Origin: Verrucomicrobiota bacterium
GTDB lineage: Bacteria > Verrucomicrobiota > Verrucomicrobiia > Opitutales > Coraliomargaritaceae
Length of the DNA stretch: 35,640 nucleotides
Direction of reading: 5' to 3'
Assembly: GCA_030829145.1 (NCBI GenBank)
Contig: JAURBE010000009.1
Location: forward strand, 1 to 35,640
In this document: in pieces, positions 25,097-33,136 of the stretch
Layout of the letters: each line of letters starts with the position of its first letter
Position numbering within the stretch: position 1 is the stretch's first letter
The notes under the pieces: generated by a model
Databases searched by the model: none
What the model was told of the DNA's origin: nothing
Seen by the model: the letters and a program-made list of their open reading frames with translations, nothing else
Position numbers and translations under genes: made by a program

Positions 25097-25909
25097 ATGT
25101 CCCGTATTGAACAAGCTTTTGCTACCGCTCGCGCCGAAAATCGCGCCGCTTTTGTCGGCTATCTTTGCGCAGGTGATCCCGACTTCGACACCTCTGTCAA
25201 TGCCTGCCGTGCGGTGATTGAGGCAGGCGTGGATATTCTCGAATTGGGGGTGCCCTTTTCGGATCCGCTGGCAGATGGGTTGACTAACCAGTTGGCCGCT
25301 CAGCGTGCGCTGGATAGCGGTAGCACGAGTGAGCGCGTGTTGGAGTTGGTCAAAGCGGTGCGCGCTTTCAGCGAGGTGCCGATTGTGTTTTATACTTACT
25401 ATAACTTGGTTTTTGCGCAGGGCAGCGATATATATGCGGCGAAGGCAAAGGCTGCTGGGGCCGATGGTTTATTGACCTTGGACTTGCCGCCAGAAGAAGC
25501 AGGCGAACATCTTGCAGCATGTGAGAAGCATGGCATGCAGACGGTTTTTATCGTCGCACCAACGACTCCGGATGAGCGACTTGAGGCGATTTGCAAAGCT
25601 GCAACTGGGTTTGTCTATTACGTCTCGCGCGAAGGTGTGACAGGTGAGCAGGCCTCGATGTCTGACAACATTAAAGCGCGCGTCGATATGATTAAGCAAC
25701 ACACTGACCTGCCCGTTGTGGTTGGTTTTGGAATTTCTAATGCAGGCCATGTGGCTACCGTGGCGCAAGCAGCAGACGGGGTTGTTGTTGGCAGTGCGAT
25801 CGTCAATTGCATTGCCGGGAATGTGGGCGATGCGGGCGCCATTGAAAATGCTCTAAGGGCGAAGATGACTGCGTTGCTGGAAGGCAATGCATTGAGTAAA
25901 AAAGCTTAA
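25097..25909 (+). CDS. trpA: Tryptophan synthase alpha chain
   Basis: The gene encodes 270 residues with the usual TIM-barrel. FVGYLCAGDPDFDTS is the conserved opening. ILELGVPFSDPLADG carries the catalytic Glu (Glu49 in the standard numbering), and LTLDLPPEEA carries the catalytic Asp. FVYYVSREGVTG is the flexible loop over the active site, and VVVGFGISNAGHV with ADGVVVGSAIV binds the substrate phosphate. It cleaves indole-3-glycerol phosphate and channels indole to TrpB. No trpB, trpF or other trp gene is adjacent, so it is split from the rest of the pathway. The start ATG has no Shine-Dalgarno. Confidence 0.97.
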   Translation: MSRIEQAFATARAENRAAFVGYLCAGDPDFDTSVNACRAVIEAGVDILELGVPFSDPLADGLTNQLAAQRALDSGSTSERVLELVKAVRAFSEVPIVFYTYYNLVFAQGSDIYAAKAKAAGADGLLTLDLPPEEAGEHLAACEKHGMQTVFIVAPTTPDERLEAICKAATGFVYYVSREGVTGEQASMSDNIKARVDMIKQHTDLPVVVGFGISNAGHVATVAQAADGVVVGSAIVNCIAGNVGDAGAIENALRAKMTALLEGNALSKKA

Positions 25910-26009
25910 TAGTGCTACTCTTTCAATCAGGGCTTATGGGTTCGCGATTGATTGGATCATTACGCCAAGCTCAATGGCTGCATCTGCATAGATATTAGGA
26001 GCTGCTTGA

Positions 26010-26498
26010 GGTTCGACCGTGCTGCCGGGTTCTGTTTGGCAGAAGCTGACCTCGAGCTCGTTGATAGATGTGCCTAGACTATTGGCTGGTGAGGCGCCTC
26101 CTGTTGAGCCGCTGCGCGTGCCGACTGGAGGAGTCGTATTGCGACACTCGGCCAATCATCTCGCCGTAGAAGACCCAATCCTGCGGTGAGTGATGTCTTA
26201 TTTATTTGAGCGTATTCAAGATCCAATTACAATCGATTTACTTTGCGGTGAGTTAAATATCGCTCGTCGTGGGTTGGAGCGAAAGTTTCGAGAGTTTTAT
26301 CAGTGCACTCCATGGGAGATGCTTTGTCAGCTTCGTGTGGCTCGCGCGAAGCAGTTGTTATCGCAGACGAATCATCCTATTTCGTTGGTTTCTGAGTTGT
26401 GTGCCTTTAATGATCCCGAGCGCATGGCAGTCGTTTTTAAGCGAGTGGAGGGTATGGCGCCCTCAGCATTTCGGCAGGGTACTCGATCAGTGGGTTGA
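26010..26498 (+). pseudogene. Remnant of an XylR/AraC-family transcriptional regulator
   Basis: Read in one frame, 26010-26186 gives the end of an XylR-type sugar-binding domain and linker: LLAGEAPPVEPLRVPTGGVV, then LRHSANHLAVEDPILR. A TGA at 26187 interrupts this. The frame resumes as MSYLFERIQDPITIDLLCGELNIARRGLERKFREFYQCTPWEMLC, a complete AraC double helix-turn-helix ending at 26498. Further stops (TAG 25989, TGA 26007) and loss of recognisable homology upstream show that most of the ligand domain is gone. The helix-turn-helix part alone (102 residues from GTG 26190) could still be made, but the protein as a sugar sensor is dead. A linked sugar-utilisation operon is not present. Confidence 0.8.
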
Positions 26499-26563
26499 TT
26501 TTTTTAACATTGGCCTGCTCTAATCCTTTTATATCCTTTAAGTCCAGTGGCCTTGAAAGCGTT

Positions 26564-26719
26564 ATGAGCTTGCCTCAAGCAACCTTTCAGATTCGTGCAG
26601 AGGGGATGTGGAATTTGACGCTTTTGGTTGCTTTTTTTATTATGGTTATTTCGGTACTCGCATTGGTATTGGCTATGTTTTTAAGGCTGTCGTTGGCACT
26701 TGGGTGGCGTAACCACTGA
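26564..26719 (+). CDS. Possible small membrane protein
   Basis: The ORF encodes 51 residues from ATG 26564, and the frame is open to a TTG at 26495. One long hydrophobic helix (LTLLVAFFIMVISVLALVLAMFL) is flanked by short polar ends. No homology is recognised and the neighbourhood is decayed, so it may be a remnant rather than a working gene. Confidence 0.3.
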   Translation: MSLPQATFQIRAEGMWNLTLLVAFFIMVISVLALVLAMFLRLSLALGWRNH

Positions 26720-26860
26720 TTCAAGGATGTGGCAAAAATGATTTTCATCTACAGACATGGAGCATGGTGAAGGTTTTTTTGAATGGTATTTTTTTGACTA
26801 TGTGATGAATAGAATCACTTTACAAAAAACTTACACGAGCAAGGAATTACAATCACCGCT

Positions 26861-26950
26861 ATGAAACACAGATCTATTGGGACTACTCGACACCTCCTGA
26901 GGTCTGCGCTTATGGTGTCCCTGACCTGTGCCAATAGATCCCAATTATGA
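26861..26950 (+). CDS. Putative 29-codon leader ORF overlapping the PPOX-family gene start
   Basis: ATG 26861 opens a frame (MKHRSIGTTRHLLRSALMVS...) whose TGA overlaps the downstream start as ATGA (26947-26950). This is the classic layout for translational coupling. AAGGA lies about 15 bases before its ATG, which is too far for a good Shine-Dalgarno. Most of the ORF sits inside the hairpin at 26871-26940, so translating it would unfold the leader. Confidence 0.35.
   Translation: MKHRSIGTTRHLLRSALMVSLTCANRSQL
26871..26940 (+). repeat. Structured inverted repeat just before the PPOX-family gene
   Basis: GATCTATTGG (26871-26880) pairs with CCAATAGATC (26931-26940). Nested inside, GACACC (26889-26894) pairs with GGTGTC (26914-26919), and ACCTC/GAGGT form a tighter alternative. 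The stem ends six bases before the ATG at 26947. It may be a regulatory leader or a small palindromic mobile element. Confidence 0.6.
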
Positions 26951-27516
26951 GTTTAGAAAAGGCACTGCAACAACGCTATGGAAGCACTCGGCGCGCGGAC
27001 AGGTTTTATGAAAAACAGGTCATCAGTTGCCTGAATGAGAAGATGATCGAATTCGTCTCTCGTCAGGAGATGATGTTTGTTTCTACCGCAGACGGTGAAG
27101 GCCATTGCGATAGTGCTATAAGAGTGGGCAATCCAGGGTTTGTTCGGGTGCTAAATAGTCAAACGATTGCTTATCCTGAATATCGTGGGAATGGGGTCTT
27201 TGCGAGTCTAGGTAATATCGCTGAGAATCCTCATGTTGGCTTATTACTGGTGGATTTTTATGATTCTACGATTGGGCTTCATATCAATGGCAAGGCATCA
27301 ATTGTTGACGACTTGAAGGGCTGCGATGATCCACGCGCGGAAAGATGGGTGTGCGTTGAGGTCGAAGAAGCGTATATTCAATGTTCTAAGTACATTCCGT
27401 TATTGGAGCGTAAAAGCCAGGCAAGTACTTTGAGTTCAGATATCGAGAAGCCAAAGGGCGGAGATTTCTTTTGTGTTCAAGGTGGCGATGAACAGGGCGA
27501 TGTAGCCAATCCATGA
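26947..27516 (+). CDS. Pyridoxamine 5'-phosphate oxidase-family flavoprotein
   Basis: The gene encodes 189 residues. The split-barrel fold is indicated by FVSRQEMMFVSTADGEGHCDSAIRVGNPGFVRVL, the cofactor-binding AYPEYRGNGVFASLGNIAENPHVGLLLVDF, and GLHINGKASIV. This variant is common among PPOX-like proteins of unknown substrate and differs from true PdxH. It probably binds FMN or F420 and acts on small redox or oxygen-related substrates in the cytosol. The C-terminus after residue 150 is charged and not conserved. The start codon overlaps the stop of a 29-codon ORF, and the leader is strongly structured. It converges with the cytochrome/LRR gene, leaving 48 bp between ends. Confidence 0.82.
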   Translation: MSLEKALQQRYGSTRRADRFYEKQVISCLNEKMIEFVSRQEMMFVSTADGEGHCDSAIRVGNPGFVRVLNSQTIAYPEYRGNGVFASLGNIAENPHVGLLLVDFYDSTIGLHINGKASIVDDLKGCDDPRAERWVCVEVEEAYIQCSKYIPLLERKSQASTLSSDIEKPKGGDFFCVQGGDEQGDVANP

Positions 27517-27564
27517 CTGTGGATGTCTCTTCAACGTAGCACGCCAATGCTTGCGGAGTTAGAG

Positions 27565-29070
27565 CTATCGGTGGATTACATGCAGGTCCGGATTTACCCT
27601 CTGTAGTTGTGCGATGCCTTGGTTGCTGACTTTCGTTTGGCTTAGGTAAACTTTCTCTAGGTTCGAGAAGTTTTGGAGTATACGCAGGCCAGCATCGCTG
27701 ATCGTAGTATTGTATAAGTTTAGATAGCGAATCTTCGCAAGTTTACTCAATACCTTGAGCTGCTCATCGCTTATGTTTGTGCCGTTGAGATGCAGGCGCT
27801 CGAGGTCTTGTAATTGTTGGACGACTGTAAAAAATCTCTCGGGAAGTTCAAGGTCACTACAGTCGAGCCAAGTGAGTTTTTGGTCAAATTGATTGAGTTG
27901 GTTGATGGCACTGTTGAGTTGCCCTGGGTCAACGACTCCGAGGTCGATACGAACGCTTTGATCGCTCCAGGCATTGTATTCTGCTTTGGCGCCGGTCGCG
28001 TTGATTAGCTTGATCAATGCATCGGTGTTCGCGTCGCCGATTTTGATATACTCTCCCACCGCATGGCTCAGCTCCGATTCATCGGGCCAGTAAGCACCCG
28101 CTTCGATCCATTGCCATACGCTTTTGATGTCTGCAGGTGAGACAGCGCCTTTTTCTTCGGGAGGCATGGTATCGTCATCGTGGCGTGGCAGTTGCATTCG
28201 GTACATCAGCTCGCTCTCTTCTGCATTGCCAGGGACGACCGCTGGCAGGTCGCTCTTTCCGCCGAGATTGATCGAGTGCTTAGTATCGAGTCGATAGCCA
28301 CCTTTTTGTTTGGTGGCACCGTGGCAATTGTAGCAATGGCGCTTGAAGACCGATTGAGATGCTTCGAACAGAGCAATTCGTGGGTCTGCAGCGACAGGCT
28401 GGGTTGCTGCTGCTGAGGTCATTGCCATGGGGTCTATGTTTATGTCGATTGCCATCGAGTGCATGGGCATTACTCCGTGTGTGGAATCTGTGTTGGTCGG
28501 CTCCGAGGGATTCGGTTGGCTGATGGCCATTGCTTTATGGATACGCGGTTGTGGAGTGCCTTCGCTGCGTGGCTTCGCGAGGTTCGTCATCGATGTTGAT
28601 TCTACAGGAGGTGCTTCGGGGTCGTGTTTGTCTGCTTTAAATGGTTTAGACAGAAAGCCTTTGCCGTGAATGAGTTCAGCTCCCTGATGGCCTGTGATGA
28701 CCATGCTAAAAGTGGCTCCCATTAGTGACAGTATATAGAGCCATCTTGAACTGCGCCGACCGATGAGGCGATGCGTCCAATAGAGTAGATAGGTGAGAAG
28801 GATACAGCCGCCGAAGACGAGTCCCCAAAATTCATGCGCTTCGATTTCCTCACCATAGTTGCCGAAGTCTTCGTAGGCGAGGCCGAGGGCGATGGTGAGT
28901 CCCGCAGATAGTAATAGAAACAGGTGCAGCAAGCCGATCGTCTTATTTTTCGGCTTGTTGGTGTTTTTTTCGAGAAAGATTTCGACAAACCAAATGGCTG
29001 CTAGGGCACCAATCGGTAGGTGCAGCAGTACCATGTGGAAGGGACCAAATGGGAGCAGGAGTTCAGGCAT
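27565..29070 (-). CDS. Membrane protein with planctomycete-type cytochrome c and LRR domains
   Basis: The gene encodes 501 residues from ATG 29070. The frame is open to 29169, but those 33 residues are encoded by a palindromic repeat, so the later start is chosen. About four membrane helices (10-32, 45-65, 82-105, 115-135) form a DUF2231-like module. A Pro/Ser/Met-rich linker follows, then a PSCyt1-like domain with haem motif CYNCH and MPPEEKGAVSPADIKSVWQWIEAGA. The C-terminus is a leucine-rich repeat (LERLHLNGTNISDEQLKVL, RYLNLYNTTISDAGLRIL, LEKVYLSQTKVSNQGIAQL). The haem domain should face the periplasm. It ends the three-gene PSD1 cluster, and its partners probably form one envelope complex for polymer or sulfated-glycan degradation (inference). 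Confidence 0.85.
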   Translation of the reverse strand: MPELLLPFGPFHMVLLHLPIGALAAIWFVEIFLEKNTNKPKNKTIGLLHLFLLLSAGLTIALGLAYEDFGNYGEEIEAHEFWGLVFGGCILLTYLLYWTHRLIGRRSSRWLYILSLMGATFSMVITGHQGAELIHGKGFLSKPFKADKHDPEAPPVESTSMTNLAKPRSEGTPQPRIHKAMAISQPNPSEPTNTDSTHGVMPMHSMAIDINIDPMAMTSAAATQPVAADPRIALFEASQSVFKRHCYNCHGATKQKGGYRLDTKHSINLGGKSDLPAVVPGNAEESELMYRMQLPRHDDDTMPPEEKGAVSPADIKSVWQWIEAGAYWPDESELSHAVGEYIKIGDANTDALIKLINATGAKAEYNAWSDQSVRIDLGVVDPGQLNSAINQLNQFDQKLTWLDCSDLELPERFFTVVQQLQDLERLHLNGTNISDEQLKVLSKLAKIRYLNLYNTTISDAGLRILQNFSNLEKVYLSQTKVSNQGIAQLQRVNPDLHVIHR

Positions 29071-29095
29071 GAGGATGGAGTGGGAAGGTGGGAAT

Positions 29096-29169
29096 GTGAT
29101 ACAGGCATTCTTGCCTGTTGCACCGGGTCGGTGCGGATTCTGAAGGACAGACAAGAATGTCTGTATCAC
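29096..29169. repeat. 74-bp nested palindromic (REP/MITE-like) element
   Basis: The outer arms 29096-29118 and 29147-29169 are 23-bp inverted repeats that match except at two positions (GTGATACAG-CATTCTTG core). Between them, GCACCG-GGT-CGGTGC forms a second small hairpin. The element lies in the gap between DUF1501 and the cytochrome/LRR gene and reads as a spurious N-terminal extension of the latter. The form matches extragenic palindromes that are dispersed in many copies in this phylum, but copy number cannot be seen in one window. Confidence 0.85.
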
Positions 29170-29206
29170 TTTATACGCGGCAATGACGGAGCATGGCCCT
29201 CCTTTT

Positions 29207-30487
29207 TTAGAACAATGCGGTTATTGGGCGACCTTTATCTGCGATGCGGAAGGGGCGACCACTGGGGGAGTGTACAACTTTATCTATCGGTAGGCCCAAT
29301 GCGTAGGCAATGGTGGCGTTGAAGTCGGGCACGGTTACGCCGTTGTCGGCCACCGAGTGTCCACCCGCATCGGTTGCGCCGTAGACTTGTCCGCCTTTGA
29401 TACCACCACCAGCAAGCACACAGGTGAATGCCGATGGATGGTGGTTGCGCCCTGCGTTGGCATTGATCTCTGGGGTGCGCCCAAATTCGGTACCGATCAC
29501 CACGAGTGTCTCATCCAGTAGGCCGCGGTAGTGTAAATCGTCCAGTAGTGCCGCGACGGATTGGTCAAGTGGATTGGTAAGATTGGCGAGGTTGTCGTGG
29601 TTATCGTTGTGCGTATCCCATCCACCGAGTGTGAGTTCGACAAATCGTACGCCATGCTCAACCAGGCGGCGTGCCAGTAGGCAACTCTTGCCGAAGCGTG
29701 AATCTCCGTATATATCGCGGGTCAATTTAGGCTCTTTACTCAGGTCGAATGCGGCTAGGTCTTTACTGTTCATCAGCTTGATCGCTTCATCGTAGACATC
29801 GCTGTAGGCACGCACTTGCTTGGCTGGGTATTTCTTATGGAAGGATAGATCCATCATTTGAGCGAGCTCGAGCCGTTCACGCATTTCGGCTTCGTCGATG
29901 CTTTGGTGGCGATGAATATGAGGTAGACCTGAGTCTGGAGTGCCGAGGTGAAGCGGTTCGTATTTTGAGTCGAGGAAGCCTGCACCGCCGGGCGCATTGT
30001 TACTACCGCCGATACGGATATTACCCGGCAAGGTGGAGTTGGTCTTACCAGACATATTATTCAGCCATGCGCCGAGGCCAGGGTGCTTAATGGTGCCGCG
30101 TTGTGCATAGCTAGTATGCATGAAGTAGGTGCCGGGTTCGTGCGCGCCTTGGTTAGAATACATGGAGCGGATGATTGCGAGCTTGTCCATGCGCTTGGCA
30201 AGGCTGGGCAGGTATTCAGAGATTTGGATGCCAGCGACATTGGTATCGATCGTTGAGACCGGGCCTTGCTCTTTCCAGTTGGGCTTGGGGTCGAACGTGT
30301 CGATGTGGCTCATGCCACCGCTTAAATAAATATAGATGACATTGCGGGCGGTCGGTTTTTTAACTGTTTGTGTGGCCCAAAGCGGAGTGGTCGTAGCTGA
30401 GAGGCCTACGCCGAGCAGCGCCTTCGCTGAGTATTGCATGAATTTACGGCGTGAGAGTTCATCCAGTTTGTTGAGTTCGTCATACAT
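29207..30487 (-). CDS. DUF1501 protein with a Tat signal
   Basis: The gene encodes 426 residues. Residues about 12-40 form a Tat signal (LSRRKFMQYSAKALLGVGLSA) ending near LWA. The mature part is the alkaline-phosphatase-like DUF1501 fold: YIYLSGGMSHIDTFDPKP at the start, NQGAHEPGTYFMHT, then RFVELTLGGWDTHNDNH, VVIGTEFGRTPE and GRNHHPSAFTCVLAGGGIKGG, with metal-ligand-like Asp and His residues. These proteins are exported folded via Tat and almost always occur with a PSD1 (DUF1549/DUF1553) partner. Function is unproven; hydrolysis of sulfated or phosphated substrates is often proposed. It starts 21 bp after the PSD1 gene. Confidence 0.93.
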   Translation of the reverse strand: MYDELNKLDELSRRKFMQYSAKALLGVGLSATTTPLWATQTVKKPTARNVIYIYLSGGMSHIDTFDPKPNWKEQGPVSTIDTNVAGIQISEYLPSLAKRMDKLAIIRSMYSNQGAHEPGTYFMHTSYAQRGTIKHPGLGAWLNNMSGKTNSTLPGNIRIGGSNNAPGGAGFLDSKYEPLHLGTPDSGLPHIHRHQSIDEAEMRERLELAQMMDLSFHKKYPAKQVRAYSDVYDEAIKLMNSKDLAAFDLSKEPKLTRDIYGDSRFGKSCLLARRLVEHGVRFVELTLGGWDTHNDNHDNLANLTNPLDQSVAALLDDLHYRGLLDETLVVIGTEFGRTPEINANAGRNHHPSAFTCVLAGGGIKGGQVYGATDAGGHSVADNGVTVPDFNATIAYALGLPIDKVVHSPSGRPFRIADKGRPITALF

Positions 30488-30508
30488 GGTTGTGGGGTCC
30501 TTTCGTCG

Positions 30509-32839
30509 TTACTGGATGAATAGAAATTGCTGGGTATTGAGCATGGCCCAGATGATGCGCTGACGGGCTTTCTCTGGGTTTTGTTTGAAGTCGGGAAGTA
30601 ATATTTCAAGTTCTTCTGCCGATGGTTCGCGCGCAAGGAATCCGAGATAAAGTGTTTTGAGTTTTTCTTCAGGTGTCTTTGCTAGACGAGCCTCCAAGAC
30701 TGGGGCCGAGCGCTGTGCCAGTAGCCAGTTGGTCTGGCTTGAGTTCATCAGGAACAGCGCTTGCAACACGTTACTACCGTCATCGCGGTTTTCGATAAGC
30801 ATTCGGTCTGATTGACCGAAAACTTCAAGTAGGTGGCCATTACGCTGGGGCGATTCGAGCTCGGAGGCGCGGCGGATGTTTTTGATCCATCGTTCGTCTG
30901 CTTTATTACGCTGACCGTTGTTGGTCGTGTTATTCACCGTGGGGAAGTTTGCCATCATCGGCGACATCCCCATCATGGGTGTTTCGTCAGCGGCAAGTTG
31001 ACCCAGGTTGGGATTGAGTGCTGCGCTCCATGCTTTACGGGTTTCATTTAACTTCCTGCGAGCGGCTTTGTGTTCGGGTGTATTGCGCAGAACTGGGTCT
31101 TTGTTGATTTTTGAATACTCAGATCTGGCAATGTTATACTCGGTATAGACATCTGTCATTTTAATGATGTGAGACGCGATTTTTTGCACGGACCACTCTT
31201 CTGCGTAGACAGCAGCTGCAGGCTTTTTCCCCGTTTCGTATTTGATGCCATTATTATTGGCAGTGTAGCTAGGCTTGAGTAGCAGATCAATGTCAGGCGT
31301 CATCAGCGTCGCGATCGAGTCCCAAATTTGCTCCGAGCTCATGCGCTGAAAGATTGGACCTTCGAGGTGATAGTCGTCAGTCAGGTCTGGGTTGTCGATG
31401 ACTGCCTGGCGCTGGAAATAATCGGTATTGTAGAGTACGCGCAGGTATTGTTTCAGATCGTAATCGAGCCCGATCATCACAGCTTCGAGATAGTCCATCA
31501 GTTCAGGCACATCGACGACGGACTCTTCTGTGAGTTCGTCGACTGGCTCGATCAGACCTTTGCCCATCGCGTGCTTCCACATACGGTTGGCTATGACTAG
31601 TGTGAAGCGCTGGTTATTTTGCGAGATCATCCACTCGACATAACTTTTTACACGTCTCTCAGAATCATGTAGATCGGCGTTGGATTGCTTGCCGTAGAGT
31701 ACTTTGGGGGCGACGGTGTCTTTGGGTTGAGCGTCGTCGTATTGGTAATCATGTGGTAGTTCGAGATTACGATTTGAGTGAATGACACCCCACCGCAGAG
31801 GGTCAAAAAACTCACGGCCAGCGCTGACTGGGCTCGGTGCTTGGTAGCCGGGAATTTTTCCGTTATTGGTTCGTCTAGTCTCTTTTCGAAGCCGTTCACT
31901 GACTTTTTTTAGTTTGGGGTCATCTAAGTTGATGTTAACTCCGGTTTTTAGGCCGTAGGTGTACGCGGCGAGTTGGTAAAAGTCTTTTTGGCTCCACACA
32001 TCCGTGGGGTGGTCATGGCACTGTGCGCATTGCATCTGTGTGCCTAGGAAGACCTGCGTGGTCATTGACATGTTGTCGAGGGGCATGCCGAAGTCACGCA
32101 GGTAGTAGGCGACGGCAGGATTATCCCAAGGGTAACCTTCGGCAGTGAGGAGTGATTCGACGAAATCGTTGTAGGGAACATTGCGCCGCACTTGTTCTTT
32201 GAGCCATGGGATATAGTAAATACCCCCGTAGCGACTGCCTTCTCGACCTGTTGTCTTGGCACGTAGCACATCGGCCCAGAGATTGAAGTTGTGGCTAACG
32301 TAGCCGGGGGAGTCCAACAGCTTATCGACGAGCTCCGAGCGTTTACTGGGGTTCGAGTCATTAAGGAAATGAACGGCCTCGGCGTAGCTCGGAATGCGGC
32401 CAATAATTTTTAGGTAGGCGCGGCGCAGGTACGTCGCGTCGTCGACGATAGGGGCGGGTGAGACGCCCTGCGACTGCCAATACTTGGCGAGTAATTCGTC
32501 GATTTTTCTGCTAGCAGAAAAATGATGCTGTACCTTGGTGACAGGCGCGACATCCGGCTGAGTCGATGTGTCGTAGGAGGTCGTTTTGAGAAGGCCTGCT
32601 TGTTTCTGATTTAAAATGTAAGCACGGTCTTTGACGGAGAATTTGCTGAGCGAGAGAGTGAACTGTTTACGATTATCATTGCGACGTATCGTGACTTGAT
32701 TGCCATACATTGCGATCAGCTCGGCATCAATGGTCTTACCCTCAGCGCTAGTGAAGATTCTAGCCGATGCTGTGGGAGCAAATAATGAGGCTAGAATCAG
32801 TGCACTCGTAAGGGTGACAGTGTAGAGGTGTCGAGACAT
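30509..32839 (-). CDS. PSD1 (DUF1549/DUF1553) exported cytochrome with SHD1-like N-terminus
   Basis: The gene encodes 776 residues. A signal peptide (1-26) is followed by an SHD1-like segment (about 27-80: RIFTSAEGKTIDAELIAMYG ... FTLSLSKFSVKDRAYI). The DUF1549 domain (about 105-330) contains DDATYLRRAYLKIIGRIPSYAE and the haem-type CAQCHDHP motif. After a linker, the DUF1553 domain (about 400-770) has RFTLVIANRMWKHAMGKGLIEPVDEL, LRVLYNTDYFQRQ and LFLMNSSQTNWLLAQR, ending with LAREPSAEELEILLP. It is the head gene of the three-gene cluster. It likely works with the DUF1501 and cytochrome/LRR proteins in the periplasm, where the single CxxCH may pass electrons. The enzymatic activity of PSD1 proteins has not been settled. 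Confidence 0.93.
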   Translation of the reverse strand: MSRHLYTVTLTSALILASLFAPTASARIFTSAEGKTIDAELIAMYGNQVTIRRNDNRKQFTLSLSKFSVKDRAYILNQKQAGLLKTTSYDTSTQPDVAPVTKVQHHFSASRKIDELLAKYWQSQGVSPAPIVDDATYLRRAYLKIIGRIPSYAEAVHFLNDSNPSKRSELVDKLLDSPGYVSHNFNLWADVLRAKTTGREGSRYGGIYYIPWLKEQVRRNVPYNDFVESLLTAEGYPWDNPAVAYYLRDFGMPLDNMSMTTQVFLGTQMQCAQCHDHPTDVWSQKDFYQLAAYTYGLKTGVNINLDDPKLKKVSERLRKETRRTNNGKIPGYQAPSPVSAGREFFDPLRWGVIHSNRNLELPHDYQYDDAQPKDTVAPKVLYGKQSNADLHDSERRVKSYVEWMISQNNQRFTLVIANRMWKHAMGKGLIEPVDELTEESVVDVPELMDYLEAVMIGLDYDLKQYLRVLYNTDYFQRQAVIDNPDLTDDYHLEGPIFQRMSSEQIWDSIATLMTPDIDLLLKPSYTANNNGIKYETGKKPAAAVYAEEWSVQKIASHIIKMTDVYTEYNIARSEYSKINKDPVLRNTPEHKAARRKLNETRKAWSAALNPNLGQLAADETPMMGMSPMMANFPTVNNTTNNGQRNKADERWIKNIRRASELESPQRNGHLLEVFGQSDRMLIENRDDGSNVLQALFLMNSSQTNWLLAQRSAPVLEARLAKTPEEKLKTLYLGFLAREPSAEELEILLPDFKQNPEKARQRIIWAMLNTQQFLFIQ

Positions 32840-33071
32840 AGGTAGACGCGGTTATTTCTGTCGACTTAAAGGCGGAAAGGTAGACTTGTAATGACTAATT
32901 AAGTGGGTAGTTGTGTCAATCGTAACAGCTTAATGAGCGGCTAGTTAGGTTCTAAAGTTTCGGGTCTAAGTTAGATCGTCGATGGTTCGTATTTGTTGCA
33001 TGTGTAGACACGATTTTTTACAAAATGGGTGGTGCTGCGATGATCACCTGTATTAGTACTGCTTGGAAAAC

Positions 33072-33107
33072 AAAAAATCCGCCTGTGCGTTCGCAGCAGG
33101 CGGATTT
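33072..33107 (-). terminator. Intrinsic terminator of sucCD
   Basis: On the minus strand AAATCCGCCTG pairs over 11 bp with CAGGCGGATTT (33075-33085 and 33097-33107), with a further TGCG/CGCA pairing in the loop. A T-rich tail (TTTTTTGTTTT) follows. It lies 30 bp past the sucD stop. The 230 bp beyond it to the PSD1 start contain no gene, only its presumed promoter. Confidence 0.92.
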
Positions 33108-33136
33108 GAAAGTGGAGACTCGAGATTGGTAGCGAA

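Noticed and set aside
25934..26155. Minus-strand frame of 73 codons
   Set aside because: It lies antisense to the XylR remnant, which is better explained on the plus strand, and it starts with TTG.
29071..29169. 33-residue N-terminal extension of the cytochrome/LRR protein
   Set aside because: It is encoded by one arm of the palindromic element and followed by a better start (MPELLLPFGPF) directly before the first helix.
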